Shown here one piece after another: positions 12,195 to 23,428 of a stretch of DNA of 64,000 bases. How positions within the stretch are numbered: the first letter of the stretch is position 1; every line of letters starts with the position of its first letter. The stretch comes from Ailurus styani (taxonomy: Eukaryota; Chordata; Mammalia; Carnivora; Ailuridae), in NCBI GenBank assembly GCA_002007465.1, contig LNAC01000135.1, positions 3,410,816 through 3,474,815 of the forward strand, read 5' to 3'. The position numbers were made by a program, and so were the translations under genes. The notes beneath the pieces are model-generated. The model was not told the DNA's origin and ran no database searches. It worked only from the letters and a program-made list of their open reading frames with translations.

Positions 12195-12592
12195 TTATTA
12201 TTTTTTTAACGTTCATGGAGTTGTTTTTATTTATTCAACTATAAAGACTGGCAATTTTTTGATGGTAACACCGTAGACCACCACTAATAACATTGCTAAA
12301 AATGTGGTTGAGGATCAGAATAGGATTCAGGAACAAGGGAGAACAATAACAAAAATTTTCAAACACTGAAATAAAATGCTCCCCCCCCCCTTTAATTGAA
12401 TGCTACTCTCCCGTAGACTTCCCTAGACTGGTCTGCAGTCTAAGGTGATAGGAAACAAGGCTTTAGGCATTCTGAAGAGATTGTGAGTTAAGCTATAGTG
12501 CGGAGCAGGAGACTGAAACCCGGATTGATGTCAGTGTCAATCTCAGGCACATTCTGGGAGTAGAGGCAGAGTCTCAAACGTTTTCTAGTTGT
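12195..12592 (-). pseudogene. Retrocopy-like insert (3' end of an unidentified mRNA)
   Basis: About 400 bp of non-L1 sequence splits the L1 between its 'ccacattgatttttatt' and 'ttattctttcttgcc' parts. On the minus strand it has a short open frame ending VPEIDTDINPGFSLLLRTIA then TAA, some 300 nt of UTR-like sequence, AATAAATAAA about 20 nt before an A-rich tail, and the tail itself. These are the marks of a 5'-truncated processed pseudogene. The source gene was not recognised. A (C)10 run at 12381-12390 is a later expansion. Confidence 0.5.
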
Positions 12593-12998
12593 TATTCTTT
12601 CTTGCCTTCAACCATGGGCTTGTTTTGTTTTCTGTTTCACTAGGGGTAAGGTTAGATTATTTGAGAATCATCTTCCTTCTTGAGGTAGGTCTATATCACT
12701 ATGAACGTCCCTCCTAGAACTGCATTTATTGTGTCCCAAATATTTTGGAATATGTATTTTGTCTTCACAATTTTTTTAAATTTACTTTTTATTTTCATTG
12801 ACCCATTGGTTGCTTAGTAGCATTTTTAGCCTCCATTTTTTTTTCCTGTTTTGGTTGATTTCATACCATTGTGGTTGGAGAAGATGCTTGACATGATTTC
12901 AACTTCTTACATTTATTGAGACTTGTTTTGTGACCTCACATGGGATCTATCCTGGAGAATGTTTCATATGCACTTGAAAAGAATGTATTCTGCTGTTT

Positions 12999-13190
12999 AA
13001 GATTTTATTTATTTATTTGACACAGAGAGTGAGATCAGATCACAAGTAGGCAGAGAGGCAGGCAGAGAGAGAGGAGGAAGCAGGCTCCCCGCTGAGCAGG
13101 GAGCCCGTTGCGGGGCTGGATCCCAGGACCCTGAGATTATGACCTGAGCCGAAGGCAGAGGCTTTAACGCACTGAGCCACCCAGGCACCC
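12999..13190 (-). repeat. Young mustelid-type SINE with 13-bp TSD
   Basis: Flanked by perfect copies of 'tattctgctgttt' (12986-12998 and 13191-13203). The body carries the 'gccgaaggcagaggctttaa' signature of the youngest subfamily in this window. It inserted into the antisense L1. Confidence 0.96.
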
Positions 13191-14499
13191 TATTCTGCTG
13201 TTTTTAAATTGAATGTTCTGTATGTATCTGTAAAGTCCATCTGATCTAATTTATCATTCAAAGCTACTCTTTCCTTATTGATTTTTCTGTCTGGATGATC
13301 TATCCATTGATGTGAGAAGGATGTCAGAGTCCCTTACTATTACTATCAGTTTTCTCCTTTTATGTCTTTTAATATTTCTTATAAATTTAGGTGCTCCAAT
13401 GTTGGCTGCAGATACATATACTTATGTCATCTTGTTGGATTGACCCCTTTATCATCATGTAATGCCCTTACCTGTTAGTACAGTCTTTAAAGTCTACTTC
13501 ATGTGATGTAAGTTTTGCTATCCTGGCTTTTTTTTTCTTCCTTCCATTTGCATGAAATATCTTTCTCCATCCCTTTACTTTTTGGTTTCTGCCTTTAGGT
13601 TTGAAGTATGTCTCTTGTAGGCAGCATATAAATGGGTCTTGTTTTGTTTTGTTTTAATCCATCCAGTCTCCTTATGTCTTTTGGAGCATTTAGTCCATTT
13701 ACATTTAAAGTAATTATTGGTAGTTATGTACTTATTACCATTTTTGCTCATTGTTTTCTGGTTTTTGTACTTCTCTGTTCCTTTTTCTTTAGCTGTCTTG
13801 TTATTTGATGATTTTTCTTATGCTTGCATTTTTTTTTAATCCATCATACATTTGGTGTGTGGTACCACGGGGTTCATATATAGCACCCTATGTACATAGC
13901 AATTTATTTAAAATTGATGGATATCAAGATTGGACACATTTTAAAAGTACATTTTTTTACTCCTCACCCCCCCCCATAATTTATGTATCTGACATTTTAC
14001 ATCCTTTATTTTTGTCTCTCAACTGTTTTAGATACAGTTGATTTTACTTTCATCTCTTCAGCTTTATCCTGGGCTTATAAGTGATATACTATCTTTACTG
14101 TAAGTTTGCTTTTACTAGTGAAATTTTTTTTGTAATTTTCTTCTTACAGCATTTTCTCTCCATTTGGCCTTTCTTTGAAGGTCAGTTTAGTGGTGTTAAA
14201 TTCTTTTGAGTCTTATTTGTCTGGAAAACTCATTTTTGCCTCAGTTCTGAATGATAACCTTGCAAGGTTATTGATGGCTCTTAGTGTTTTTCATTCAGTT
14301 ATTGTATTCTTCAGTTTGGGTTCTTAAATATTTTTTATCCTTTTATGTTGAAGTTCTGAGTTCATCTACTCTTCCAAGTTCTGTGAGCATCTTTGACCAT
14401 TACTTTATCAGGTAGATTGCTTATCTCCATTGTTTACTTCTTTGAGGTTTTGTCTTGTTCTTTATTCTTGGTTGTAGGTTTTCCCTCTCAGTACTGTAA

Positions 14500-14584
14500 A
14501 TAAGCTCTATGCCCAACATGGGGCTTGAACTTACAACCCCAAGATCACAAGTTGCATGATTTACCAATGAGCCAGCTAGTTGCC
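14500..14584 (-). repeat. Old carnivoran SINE fragment
   Basis: 'catggggcttgaacttacaa' to 'atgagccagctagttgcc' is a decayed SINE head in reverse, inside the L1. Confidence 0.65.
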
Positions 14585-15707
14585 TTTCTTTTTCAGCACT
14601 TTGAATGTATTATACTACTCTCTTCTGGCTTGTAATGTTTCTGCTGAGAAATCAGCTGATAGCCTATGGATATTCCCTTGCATATAATTAGTTGCTTTTC
14701 TCTTCTGACTCAAGATGGTCTTTAAACTTTGACATTTTTATGTCTTGGTGTGAACCTCTTCGGATTCAATATTGTTTGAGATTCTCTGCTTTCTGGGCCT
14801 GGATGTCTGTTTTCTTCCCCCATTACCATTATTTCTTTAAATTTCCTGTCCCTTTCTTGCTGCTTTCTTGCTCTTTTCCCCTTCTGAGGCCCCTATAATA
14901 TGAATGTTGATATGTTTGATGTTGTCACAGAGGTCCCTTAACCTAGCTTCATACTTTTTTGGGGGTTTTTTTGCTATTTAACGTGGCTTATTTCCACCAC
15001 CCTTTCAGATTGTTTATCTGTTTTCTGTATCCTCTACTCTGCTGTGGATTGCCCTTAGTGTTTTTCAAATATTGCATTCTTCAGCCCTAATACCTTCTAC
15101 CCTTTTGTTGAAGTTCTGCGTTCATCTACTCTTACAAGTTCTGTGAGCATCTTTATGACCATTACTTTATCAGTAGATTGCTTCTCTCCCATTTAATTTT
15201 TTTTTTTTGTCTTCTTACATTTGGAGTGTATCTGTCTCATTTTGTCTGTTTGTGTTTGTTTCTATATAATACGTAGGGCTGCTACATGTTCTGGTTTGGG
15301 AGAGGTATACATATGTTGGTGTCGTCAGGTTTGGAAACACAATTCCCCCTATGGTTACTAGAACAAGGGGCTTTAGCAGTCTCCCCTGTGGGAGGGGCTG
15401 CATGTACCCTCCAGTGGTGACTGACTTCTGTGGGTATGCTGATGGGTGGGGCTAACTCCCAGTGAGGGTGGTTCCAAGGCTCTGCAGTGATTTTTATGGA
15501 TGTGGTGATAGGCAGGGCTGCCTCCATCTTTGGGGCCGGAGGACTTTAAAGGGGAGCCAGTCCTCACCAAGGTGGTGAGGTGACAGCTACTTTGGAGGGC
15601 CAACTACTGAGATGCAGGCTGGGGTGGGAATGCCAAGAAAAATCATGCCCATCAGTCCTGCCCTTTCTGGAGAAAGTTCCTACAGATCTGTGCCTGTCAT
15701 TTGCCTT

Positions 15708-15903
15708 ATTTTTTTTTAAAGATTTTATTTCTTTATTTGACACAGAGATAGATCACAAGTAGGCAGAGAGGCAGGCAGAGAGAGAAGAGGAAGCAGGCTC
15801 CCCGCCGAGCAGAGAGTCCGATATGGGCCTCAATCCCAGGACCCTGAGATCATGACCTGAGCCGAAAGCAGAGGCTTTAACCCACTGAGCCACCCAGGCG
15901 CCC
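15708..15903 (-). repeat. Young mustelid-type SINE with TSD
   Basis: Flanked by 'tgtcatttgcctt' at 15695-15707 and 15904-15916 (perfect). Full length, with the young-type 'gcagaggctttaacccactg'. Confidence 0.96.
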
Positions 15904-16024
15904 TGTCATTTGCCTTTAAATGAGTCAATAAATCTTCTTCATGTATAATATACCCTAGGTACTTTTCAGAGTCCAGACTGCAAGCCATTATACCACAGAA
16001 CCCCTCTCAACCCAGGCGCTTTTT

Positions 16025-16211
16025 TTTTTTTTTTTTTAAGATTTTATTTGACAGAGATACAAAGAGGGAACACCAGCAGTGGGAGAGGGAGAAGCAGGCT
16101 TTCCCGAAGAGCAGGGAGCCTGATGTGGGGCTCGATCTCAGGACTCTGGGATCATGACCTGAGCCGAAGGCAGATGCTTAACAACTGAGCCACCCAGGTG
16201 CTCCCCCCCAC
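16025..16211 (-). repeat. Carnivoran SINE with TSD
   Basis: Flanked by 'cccaggcgctttt' (from 16011 and from 16212). The T run at the start of the element merges with the duplication. Confidence 0.93.
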
Positions 16212-16890
16212 CCCAGGCGCTTTTCAATATGCTGCTTCAGTGCTGCGTCTTGGAGTTAGAGCACACTGGCCCTTTAAGAGCAGAGACTTGGTTTCCTACA
16301 GCTCTCCCAGTTAAACCCAGTTATCTTCAAAGCCAGATATTATGGGGGATTATTTTCCTGGAGCAGATTCCTAGGACAAGGAGGGCAACCACTTGTTCCT
16401 CAGGGAAGACCTCTGCACCTGTGATATCCTCTTCTGCTTGTGGATTACTGCTAAGTGCTTTCAAGCTGCCAAATTACAGGCAAGCCCTCTAAGCAGTGAT
16501 TCTGTTTCCTATACCACTTTTGGCATCTCCTCCAGGTCAGCCCTGGTATTCCAAACCAAATGTTCTGGTGGCTTGTCTCTCTGATGCAGACCCCAGGGTC
16601 TGGCGTGCCCAATGTGGGATGCCAACCCCATTCCACCAGAAGCAGCACAGCTCTCGTGAGATCTCTCCTTATTGTGTTGCCACACTGGGGATTTTTTTTC
16701 CTCCTTCTTTCTTGAGACTATGTCTCTGCCTCTCCCACCCATCACAACGTGGTCCTTTATATCTTTGGTTGTAGAGAGCAGTTCATCTAGCTTTCAGATC
16801 TTTTTCAGAGGGAAATGGTCCATATGTAGTAGATTTGGTATGCTCATGGGAGGGGATGAATTCAGGATCTTTGTATAACACTATCTTCTC

Positions 16891-18384
16891 CGCTGAATCT
16901 TAAAAAGTAGCTGCTAAAGCACTTTTTGAATTAGATTAAGCCTTCAGAACATTTAAGTTCAGTTGTACTTAATGATCAGATAATATGTCAAAATTTAAAG
17001 TGGGATTGGAGAAAGACCTGTCGGAATCGAGGTATAAGGCTAATGTTCTCAGGTTTCAAACAGCAATGTAATTAAATTCTTAAGCTAAAAGGACTGCTGT
17101 CTATATTAGTACTAAAACATAGCTAATCACATCTGATGTCAATCAACATTGTATTAAGTTAATGAACAGCAAAATGAATATACTCTTTAAAAAATGTTTC
17201 GCTGAAACTCTCCATCATTTTGGCTTCCTGTAATAAGGTATTTGTAGAATACATGTTCACAATTTATGGACCACTTAAACTGAAAGAGTTTTGTTAGCAG
17301 AGGGGGAGGGTGATCAGTAAGAAAATAAACTTGACTCTACTTTTAAAACACAAAACCCAAAAATCTACTCAACTCCCAACTTACAAATTATTAGGGTGGT
17401 TTCTATACTTCCTCTCAACATGCATACACTACAGCTAATTCACATCAAAGAAAGATGTTTTAATTATATGATAAATTGTACATTTTACCTTGTATCAGGG
17501 CTGACCCTTGGCTCATGTCTTAGGGAAAGAAGACATGCTTTAATTCTGAGGACAGAATTCAGGAGACCAAAACCAATGTGAGCTTCAAAAGATATTAGAG
17601 CCAAAGCTAGCGAGTGACTGAAATTATTCAGCGATAGACCCCAATTTCCCATGTGAACGAACAGTGAATGATTCACTTGGGCTCAGTTAGCCCTCTATTA
17701 CCTGTTGGGATAGTGGCCTATGACCCAAACTCTACAGCATTTGCTGGGAAAACATAGGTGTATAAGTTGATTTATCTCATACACATCTTTGGACGACGTA
17801 AGCTCAGACCAGGGAAGCAGTTTCACGTTGTGGCTTGTTTTCCTGCATTTCCACACTAGCAGTCCTCTTCATTCACTTAAAGAGTATGGTAATGCAGTGA
17901 TTTAGTCTACCCCACTTATTCCATTTAGTGTTAGATGTACATGTCCACTTGGTATCTCACTGAAATTTAAAAAAACTGAGCATTTTAATCCAAATGGACT
18001 TTAAATGACAATTACTGTATGAACACAGTACTTAATGATTTGGAAAGATGAAAACTCAAACAAAACTGAAAAATTTGTAGGGAGAACCTAAAGCACCCAA
18101 TTAATGCAAACATTTGATTATCCTATCAGTATTTTTGAAAAATAGAATTTCTGTTGTAATCTACAGAGGAGGAGGTACAGCCCTGAGGCCACTCCTCACA
18201 GTGCTATGTGTACTTACCCAGGATTAGCCTTGATAATGACTATTAGGTTCACTTTAAGAGCGCTGAAGCACTTGATACCAGTCCTGAAGTACACTTAAAG
18301 AATTCATGGAGCAGATTCTTAAGGAGCCAAGTCAGTCAATATCCTAAATCTTCAAAGCTCCCTTGAAATGTAATTTTCATAGTC
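16891..18384. other. Repeat-free flank below the TLK1 3' end
   Basis: No SINE, L1 or other repeat was recognised over 1.5 kb, in contrast to the dense repeats just below 16.89 kb. It may be extended TLK1 3'UTR or conserved flanking sequence. ORFs are short and not convincing. Confidence 0.5.
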
Positions 18385-18405
18385 CTTAAATTTTAATTGT
18401 CATTG

Positions 18406-18411
18406 TTTATT
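18406..18411 (-). terminator. TLK1: Candidate poly(A) signal AATAAA for TLK1
   Basis: A canonical AATAAA on the minus strand, 1.6 kb past the stop codon. Cleavage would fall near 18385-18395. Another AATAAA lies at about 19822-19830, and ATTAAA variants occur at 17464-17459 and 17544-17539, so alternative ends are possible. Confidence 0.4.
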
Positions 18412-18469
18412 ACTGTTTTGGCTACATTCTCTACAATTTCAGCAGCATCTTAAAGAGACAATGTGTCTA

Positions 18470-18477
18470 TATGTACA
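18470..18477 (-). promoter_or_regulatory. Pumilio response element, distal
   Basis: The minus strand reads TGTACATA, matching TGTANATA, about 1.53 kb after the stop and some 60 nt before the candidate poly(A) signal. It would be lost if an earlier poly(A) site were used. Confidence 0.4.
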
Positions 18478-19719
18478 ATGAAACAAAATGGCTTGCAACA
18501 TGAGAAATAAGAGCCACAGTTTAACTGTACAATATTAAGGAGAATCTGTGGTTATCACCTCCTTTTTCGGCAACATGGACAACTTACATGTAAGTATCAG
18601 TATTATGAATGTGACAAATAATTCTTACAGGAGTAAAATATAACATCCTGAAAAATAATGGTTTCTACCATACAATGCAGTTAGAAAATGTTCACATTTT
18701 AACAAATCTGTACAAACCACAAGAAACTTATTTATGGGACCATCATCTCACCTTTCTGGTAAGAACCTTCTAAAAATGTAGGATAAACATGAACAATTTG
18801 TAAATCTAGTTATCTATGTGCTCCACAGCCCTAGAACCCAAGAATCTGATTTAGTGAACCCTATATGTCCAAGATGGATCATTTTTACATGCCTTGATTG
18901 TTAATGAATGCCAGCCTTTAATATCTCTCTATGACGTACAGTCAACTTGCACCTTTAAGGAGGTCATTAGATTTTTTTAGCAAAGAAGCAACAGCATTTA
19001 GCAGCAATTAAAGCGCCTTCAAGAAGACTTAAAAAAAATACAATATCCAATTAGAAAAGCCTATTTTTAAACATTTGTACAAGAATAAGCTGCTGAAACT
19101 TGGTAATTGAAATACAACATCTGTACAACAATTTACAATAGACCTAGAAGGGAATTTATCATTATCCTGCATAGAACTGGTCTGATCTGCATTTGGTTAC
19201 ATATTGTCACTTGTTTATGAACAAGGCCTGGTAACAAAGGGAAAATATCTTAGTTCAAACATGTTGAAAACACCAGAGATACTTAGTGAATTCAACTGAC
19301 TTTAAAATAAGCAGCTCATTTTGTCAAAGGTATAAAGTATCTAGGAATAACAGCTCTCCTGTTAATGACTAGTGGGAAAAAAAACCCCCAAAAAACCAAC
19401 CAACCAACCAACAAAAAAAACCAAAAATGGACACGTGATTTCGAGGTACAACTTGGTAAAAGCCAGAATAGGCAAGTGACAAAGTCTAACTTTGTCCAAA
19501 GATTCTAACTCTCACATTCTACTATAAAACACAAATGTCACTGTCATTCAGTTCTTACTTTGGTTTCAGCAGTTAACTGCTGAATGCTGAAGAATGTATC
19601 CAGGCACTATAGTTCTTGTGTTAGAAATATTTTTTCCATGTGTTTTTAAATAATGAAAAACTACCCTTCATATTAGAACTCTCTAGTAACAACCAAATGT
19701 ATTTAAGTATTATAAACGT

Positions 19720-19727
19720 TATTTACA
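19720..19727 (-). promoter_or_regulatory. Pumilio response element, proximal
   Basis: The minus strand reads TGTAAATA, an exact match to the Pumilio consensus TGTANATA, about 280 nt after the TLK1 stop codon. In a 3'UTR this motif recruits PUM1/PUM2 and usually lowers mRNA stability. Function here is inferred from motif and position only. Confidence 0.45.
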
Positions 19728-20008
19728 GTGTTCCCCCAAACAAATTTTCTTAACATGGTATTCCTGTTTCTGTGCAACAGGCAGTCATCCTTCACTGCTC
19801 AAAGTTATAGTCAAAAGTGTACATTTTATTTATTGTCCATGATCTACTCTCATACAAATGATGCTATGAAGAAGTTCAGTTCACAAACAGTTCTTAACCA
19901 TGTCCTGTGTGGGAAAAAAAAACAAAAACAGAAAACAATCATATGCTCTCAAACTCAAGTGTGTATCTGGAAGCAATTCAAAGAGATCATGCCAATTTTG
20001 GAGGAAAA

Positions 20009-20185
20009 TCAGTAAGTAATTATGCTTGAAGAAGGGGGTGTAGGGGATGCTGTAAGCCCAGCCATGTGTAAGTTTCCTGAAGAATTTGATCTTCTCATAT
20101 GCGGGAGAAGGTATGGGTCATTTGCCAGTTGGTGCACATCAAACCGATCTTCTTTTCGGTAGGCCAGACAGCGTCTTATAAAGGC
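20009..20185 (-). CDS. TLK1: TLK1 last coding exon, kinase end and C-terminal tail
   Basis: The 177-bp coding part encodes [44 protein letters not shown] and a Ser/Pro/Thr-rich end SSSIITY, then [14 protein letters not shown] holds the subdomain XI Arg and closes the kinase fold. The tail has RRSNSSGN: the second Ser matches human Ser743 (Ser695 in the shorter isoform), the site reported to be phosphorylated by CHK1 after DNA damage. The acceptor is TTTTTTTAAG. The exon continues into the 3'UTR without interruption. All residues match the TLK1 tail as I know it. Confidence 0.98.
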   Translation of the reverse strand, partial: AFIRRCLAYRKEDRFDVHQLANDPYLLPHMRRSNSSGNLHMAGLTASPTPPSSSIITY

Positions 20186-20446
20186 CTTAAAAAAAGAAAG
20201 GTTCAGAAATTAAAATTTTTGCCCCTTCTAAACATCAATCAGCTGACTCCTATAGAAGGATGAACACATTTAAGATAAGTATATTTCATTTCATTAGCAT
20301 TCAAATCTTAAAATTCTGTACCAATAAAGTTCCTGCTTTCAAATTCAACTCAACTCACAGCTCTCAGTTGCTCACTCCATAGTCTAAATTATTACTGCTA
20401 CATTAAGGAAAGGTGCATCTTATTTTTTAAAAAATTTTATTCCAAG

Positions 20447-20633
20447 GGACGCCTGGGTGGCTCAGTTGGTTAAGCAACTGCCTTCGGCTCGGGTCATGAT
20501 CCCAGGGTCCTGGGACTGAGTCCCGCATCGGGCTCCCTGCTCGGTGGAGAGCCTGCTTCTTCCTCTTCCTCTGCCTGCCACTCTGCCTACTTGTGCTCTC
20601 TGTCAAATAAATAAATAAATCTTTAAAAAAAGT
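20447..20633 (+). repeat. Carnivoran SINE with TSD
   Basis: Flanked by 'ttttattccaag' (20435-20446) and 'ttttattctaag' (20634-20645), one mismatch. Starts 'ggacgcctgggtggctcagt'. Confidence 0.95.
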
Positions 20634-20649
20634 TTTTATTCTAAGAGTA

Positions 20650-21115
20650 AAAATTAGCATTTTACTTCTTTTTCAGTGTACAATTCAGTGACATTTTAAG
20701 TACATTCACGTTGTTGTGAAACCTTTTTTCCATCTCCTGATCATTTTCATCATCTAAAACTTATCCAATATCCAAAACAAAAGTTGAAATTCTATACCCA
20801 TTAAACAACTTCTCACTTGTCCTTCCCCTAGCAATTGGTAACCACTATTCTGTAAGTGGAATTATACAATACTTGTCCTCCTGTGTATGGCTTATTTCAC
20901 TTAGAGTCATCCATCCAGTCGCATACATCAGAATTTTGTTTCTTTTTAAGGCTGAGTAATACTCCATTTCATGTATATACCACATTTTGTTTATCCATTT
21001 GTCTGTTGACTGACATGTGCACTGTTTCCACCTTTTGGCTATTATGAATAATGCTGCTGTGAGCACCGGTGTATAAATATGTTTGATCCCTGGACTTACT
21101 GGATGACGTGGTAAT
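20650..21115 (-). mobile_element. L1 3' fragment, ORF2 C-terminus, antisense
   Basis: The minus strand encodes, without stops over 73 codons, the L1 ORF2 end ALFIIAKRWKQCTC...WYIHEMEYYSALKRNKILMY. The 3'UTR part below 20840 is decayed. Confidence 0.85.
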
Positions 21116-21825
21116 TATTTTTAAAAACTGAAGTATAACTGACCTATGACACTGTTAGTTTTAGGTGTATAACTTAATTTGATATTTGTGTATTGCAAAA
21201 TGATCAGCATAATAAGACTAGTTAACATTTATCACCACTGTTAAAAAATTTTTCTTTTGATAAATTTTAAGATCTATTCTCATAGCAACTTTCAAATATA
21301 TAGTAATACTAATTAGTGAGATCATATGGTATCGATCTTTCTCTGACTTATCTCACCTAGTGTAATCTGCTCCAGGTCTATCCATGTTGTTGCAACTGGC
21401 AACAACAAAGAAGATAGCCTTCTTTCTCATGGCTGAATAATATTACATTGTATATATATATATATTTTCTTGAGCCATTCATTCACCGATGGACACTTGG
21501 CTATTTCCATGTCTTGGTTATTGTAAATAATGCTGCAGTGAACATAGTGGTACAGGTATGTTTTCCAATTAGTGTTTTCCTTTTCTTGGATAAATACCCA
21601 GAAGCAGAATTGGTGGATCATATGGTAGTTATATTTTTAATTTTCTGAGGAACCACCATATTTTCCACAGTGGCCATACCAATTTACATTCCCACCAATG
21701 GTGCACAAGGGTTCCGTGTTCTCCACATCCTTGCTAACACTTATTTATCTTTTTATTTTTATTATTATTACTATTATCACTATTATTTTAAATAGTCACT
21801 CTAACAGGTATGAGGTGATACTGGT

Positions 21826-21927
21826 TTTTATTTTTTCTTGAGTAGGCTCCACATCTAACATGGGGCTTGAACTCACAACCCTGAAATTTAGTTGTGTGTT
21901 CTACCAACTGAGCCAGCCAGATGCCCC
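21826..21927 (-). repeat. Old carnivoran SINE fragment in L1
   Basis: 'catggggcttgaactcacaa' to 'ctgagccagccagatgcccc': the head of an old SINE in reverse, with L1 on both sides. Confidence 0.75.
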
Positions 21928-22050
21928 CTCACTATGGTTTTGATTTGCATTTCCCTAATTAATGACGATGAGCACCTTTTCATGTACCTGTTGGCCATAT
22001 ACTGCCTTTGGAGAAGAGTCCATTCAGATACTCTGCTCATTTTTAAATCA

Positions 22051-22186
22051 GATTTTTTTTTTTAAGGTAGGCTCCATGCCCAGTGTGGAGCCCAACGTGA
22101 GGCTTGAACTAATGATCCTGAGGATGAGGACCTGAGCTGAGATGAAGAGTCGGGCACTTAACCAACTGAGCCACCCAGGTGCTCCC
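22051..22186 (-). repeat. Old carnivoran SINE fragment in L1
   Basis: T run, 'aaggtaggctccatgcccag' and 'caactgagccacccaggtgc' mark a short-form old SINE. Confidence 0.8.
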
Positions 22187-23014
22187 TGATTGTTTTTCTG
22201 CTATGGAGTTTATATATTTTAAATATTAACCCCTTATCAGCTATGATTTCCAAATATTTTCTCCCATTTGGTAGGTTGCCCTTTCTTTTTTTTTTTTTTT
22301 TGATGTTTTCTTCTGCTATGCAGGTGGTTTTTCGTTTGATGTAGGCTCACTTGGTTATTTTTGCTTTTGATGTCAGATCCACAAATCCTCACCAAGACTG
22401 ATGTCAAGGAGCTTAATGGCTATATCTTCTTTCAGGAGTTTACTGGCTTTAAGTCTTACATTCAAGACTTTCATCCATTTTATTTTCATGTATCGTTTAA
22501 GATAGTGGTCCAGTTTTCCCAACATCATTTATTTTAGAGACTGTCCTTTTTCTACTCTATAATCTTGGCTCCTCTGGCATAATCAACCATCTATACATGG
22601 GTTTATTTCTTGGCTCTCTATTCTGTTCCACTGATTTGTCTGTTTTTATGCCAATATCATACTGTTTGATTGCTACAGATTTGAAATGTAGTTCAAAATC
22701 ACGGAATTTGATGCCTCCAGCTTTGTGCTTCTTTCTTAAGACTGCTTATTGGCTATTCAGAGTCTTTTGTGGTTTCATACAAATTTTAGGACTGGGTGAT
22801 CCATTTTTGTGAAAAATGCCACTGAAACTGATAGGGAGTGGATTAAACTTTTAGATTGCTCTGGGTAGTATAGACTTTTTAATATTCTTCTAATAATTCA
22901 TGAATGAGGAATATCTTTGCCATTTATTTATAATGTCTTCAATTCCTTTCACAGTGTTTTTTAGTTTTCAGAGTACACATCTTTCGCCTCCTTGGTTAAA
23001 CTTATTCCTAGGTA

Positions 23015-23221
23015 TTGTGGGGCACCTGGGTGGCTCAGTCGTTAAGCGTCTGCCTTCGGCTCAGGTCATGATCCCAGGGTCCTGGGATTGAGCCCTGCAT
23101 CAGGCTCTCTGCTCAGCGGGAAGCCTGCTTGTCCCTCTTCCACTCCCCCTGCTGGTGTTCCTGCTCTCACTGTCTCTTTCTCTGTCAAATAAATAACTAA
23201 AATCTTAAAAAAAAAAAACAC
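23015..23221 (+). repeat. Carnivoran SINE with 17-bp TSD
   Basis: Flanked by perfect copies of 'aaacttattcctaggta' (22998-23014 and 23222-23238). Full length. Only about 28 bp separate it from an oppositely oriented SINE. Confidence 0.96.
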
Positions 23222-23249
23222 AAACTTATTCCTAGGTACTTTATTTTAT

Positions 23250-23428
23250 ATTTTATTTATTTATTTGACAGAGAGATAGCACAAGTAGGCAGAGTGACAG
23301 GCAGAGGTAGAGGGAGAAGCAGGCTCTCCCCTGAGCAGGGAGCCCGATGTGGGACTTGATCCCAGGACCCTGGGATCATGACCGGAGCCGAAGGCAGTTG
23401 CTTAAACTACTGAGCCACCCAGGTGCCC
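23250..23428 (-). repeat. Carnivoran SINE, inverted partner of 23015
   Basis: 'atttatttgacagagagata' to 'actgagccacccaggtgccc', with a short duplication 'tattttat' at its ends. Together with the preceding copy it forms a near-contiguous inverted repeat. Confidence 0.93.

Larger units (their letters stand above)
10399..16890 (-). mobile_element. Near-full-length degenerate L1, antisense
   Basis: On the minus strand this reads 5'UTR (about 16.9-14.3 kb), ORF1/ORF2 N-terminal region, reverse transcriptase, then the ORF2 C-terminal part at the low end. The reverse transcriptase keeps [14 protein letters not shown] and FADDMIVY (codons at 11171-11160), but stops and frameshifts occur throughout, so it is an inactive fossil. 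The 3'UTR is missing. SINEs and one retrocopy-like insert are nested in it. The 5'UTR has internal repeats at 15400-15560 and a duplicated 'gttctgNgttcatctactct' block at 14350 and 15113. Confidence 0.8.
18385..20008 (-). other. TLK1: TLK1 3'UTR, probable extent
   Basis: The segment follows the stop codon directly and is free of SINEs and L1, unlike nearly everything else below 16.9 kb, which suggests a constrained transcribed sequence. It is AT-rich, with ATTTA-type stretches on the minus strand, a (CCAA)n tract near 19395-19412 and two Pumilio-type sites. The lower end is an estimate based on the AATAAA at 18411-18406; repeat-free sequence goes on to about 16.9 kb, so a longer 3'UTR is possible. 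Confidence 0.6.

Noticed and set aside
10399..16890. Possibility of an active full-length L1
   Set aside because: Multiple stops, frameshifts and nested insertions, and no 3'UTR; it is a fossil.
23015..23100. tRNA genes suggested by the tRNA-Lys-like SINE heads
   Set aside because: The heads are diverged, lack a complete cloverleaf and are fused to SINE bodies with A-tails; they are retroposons, not tRNA genes.
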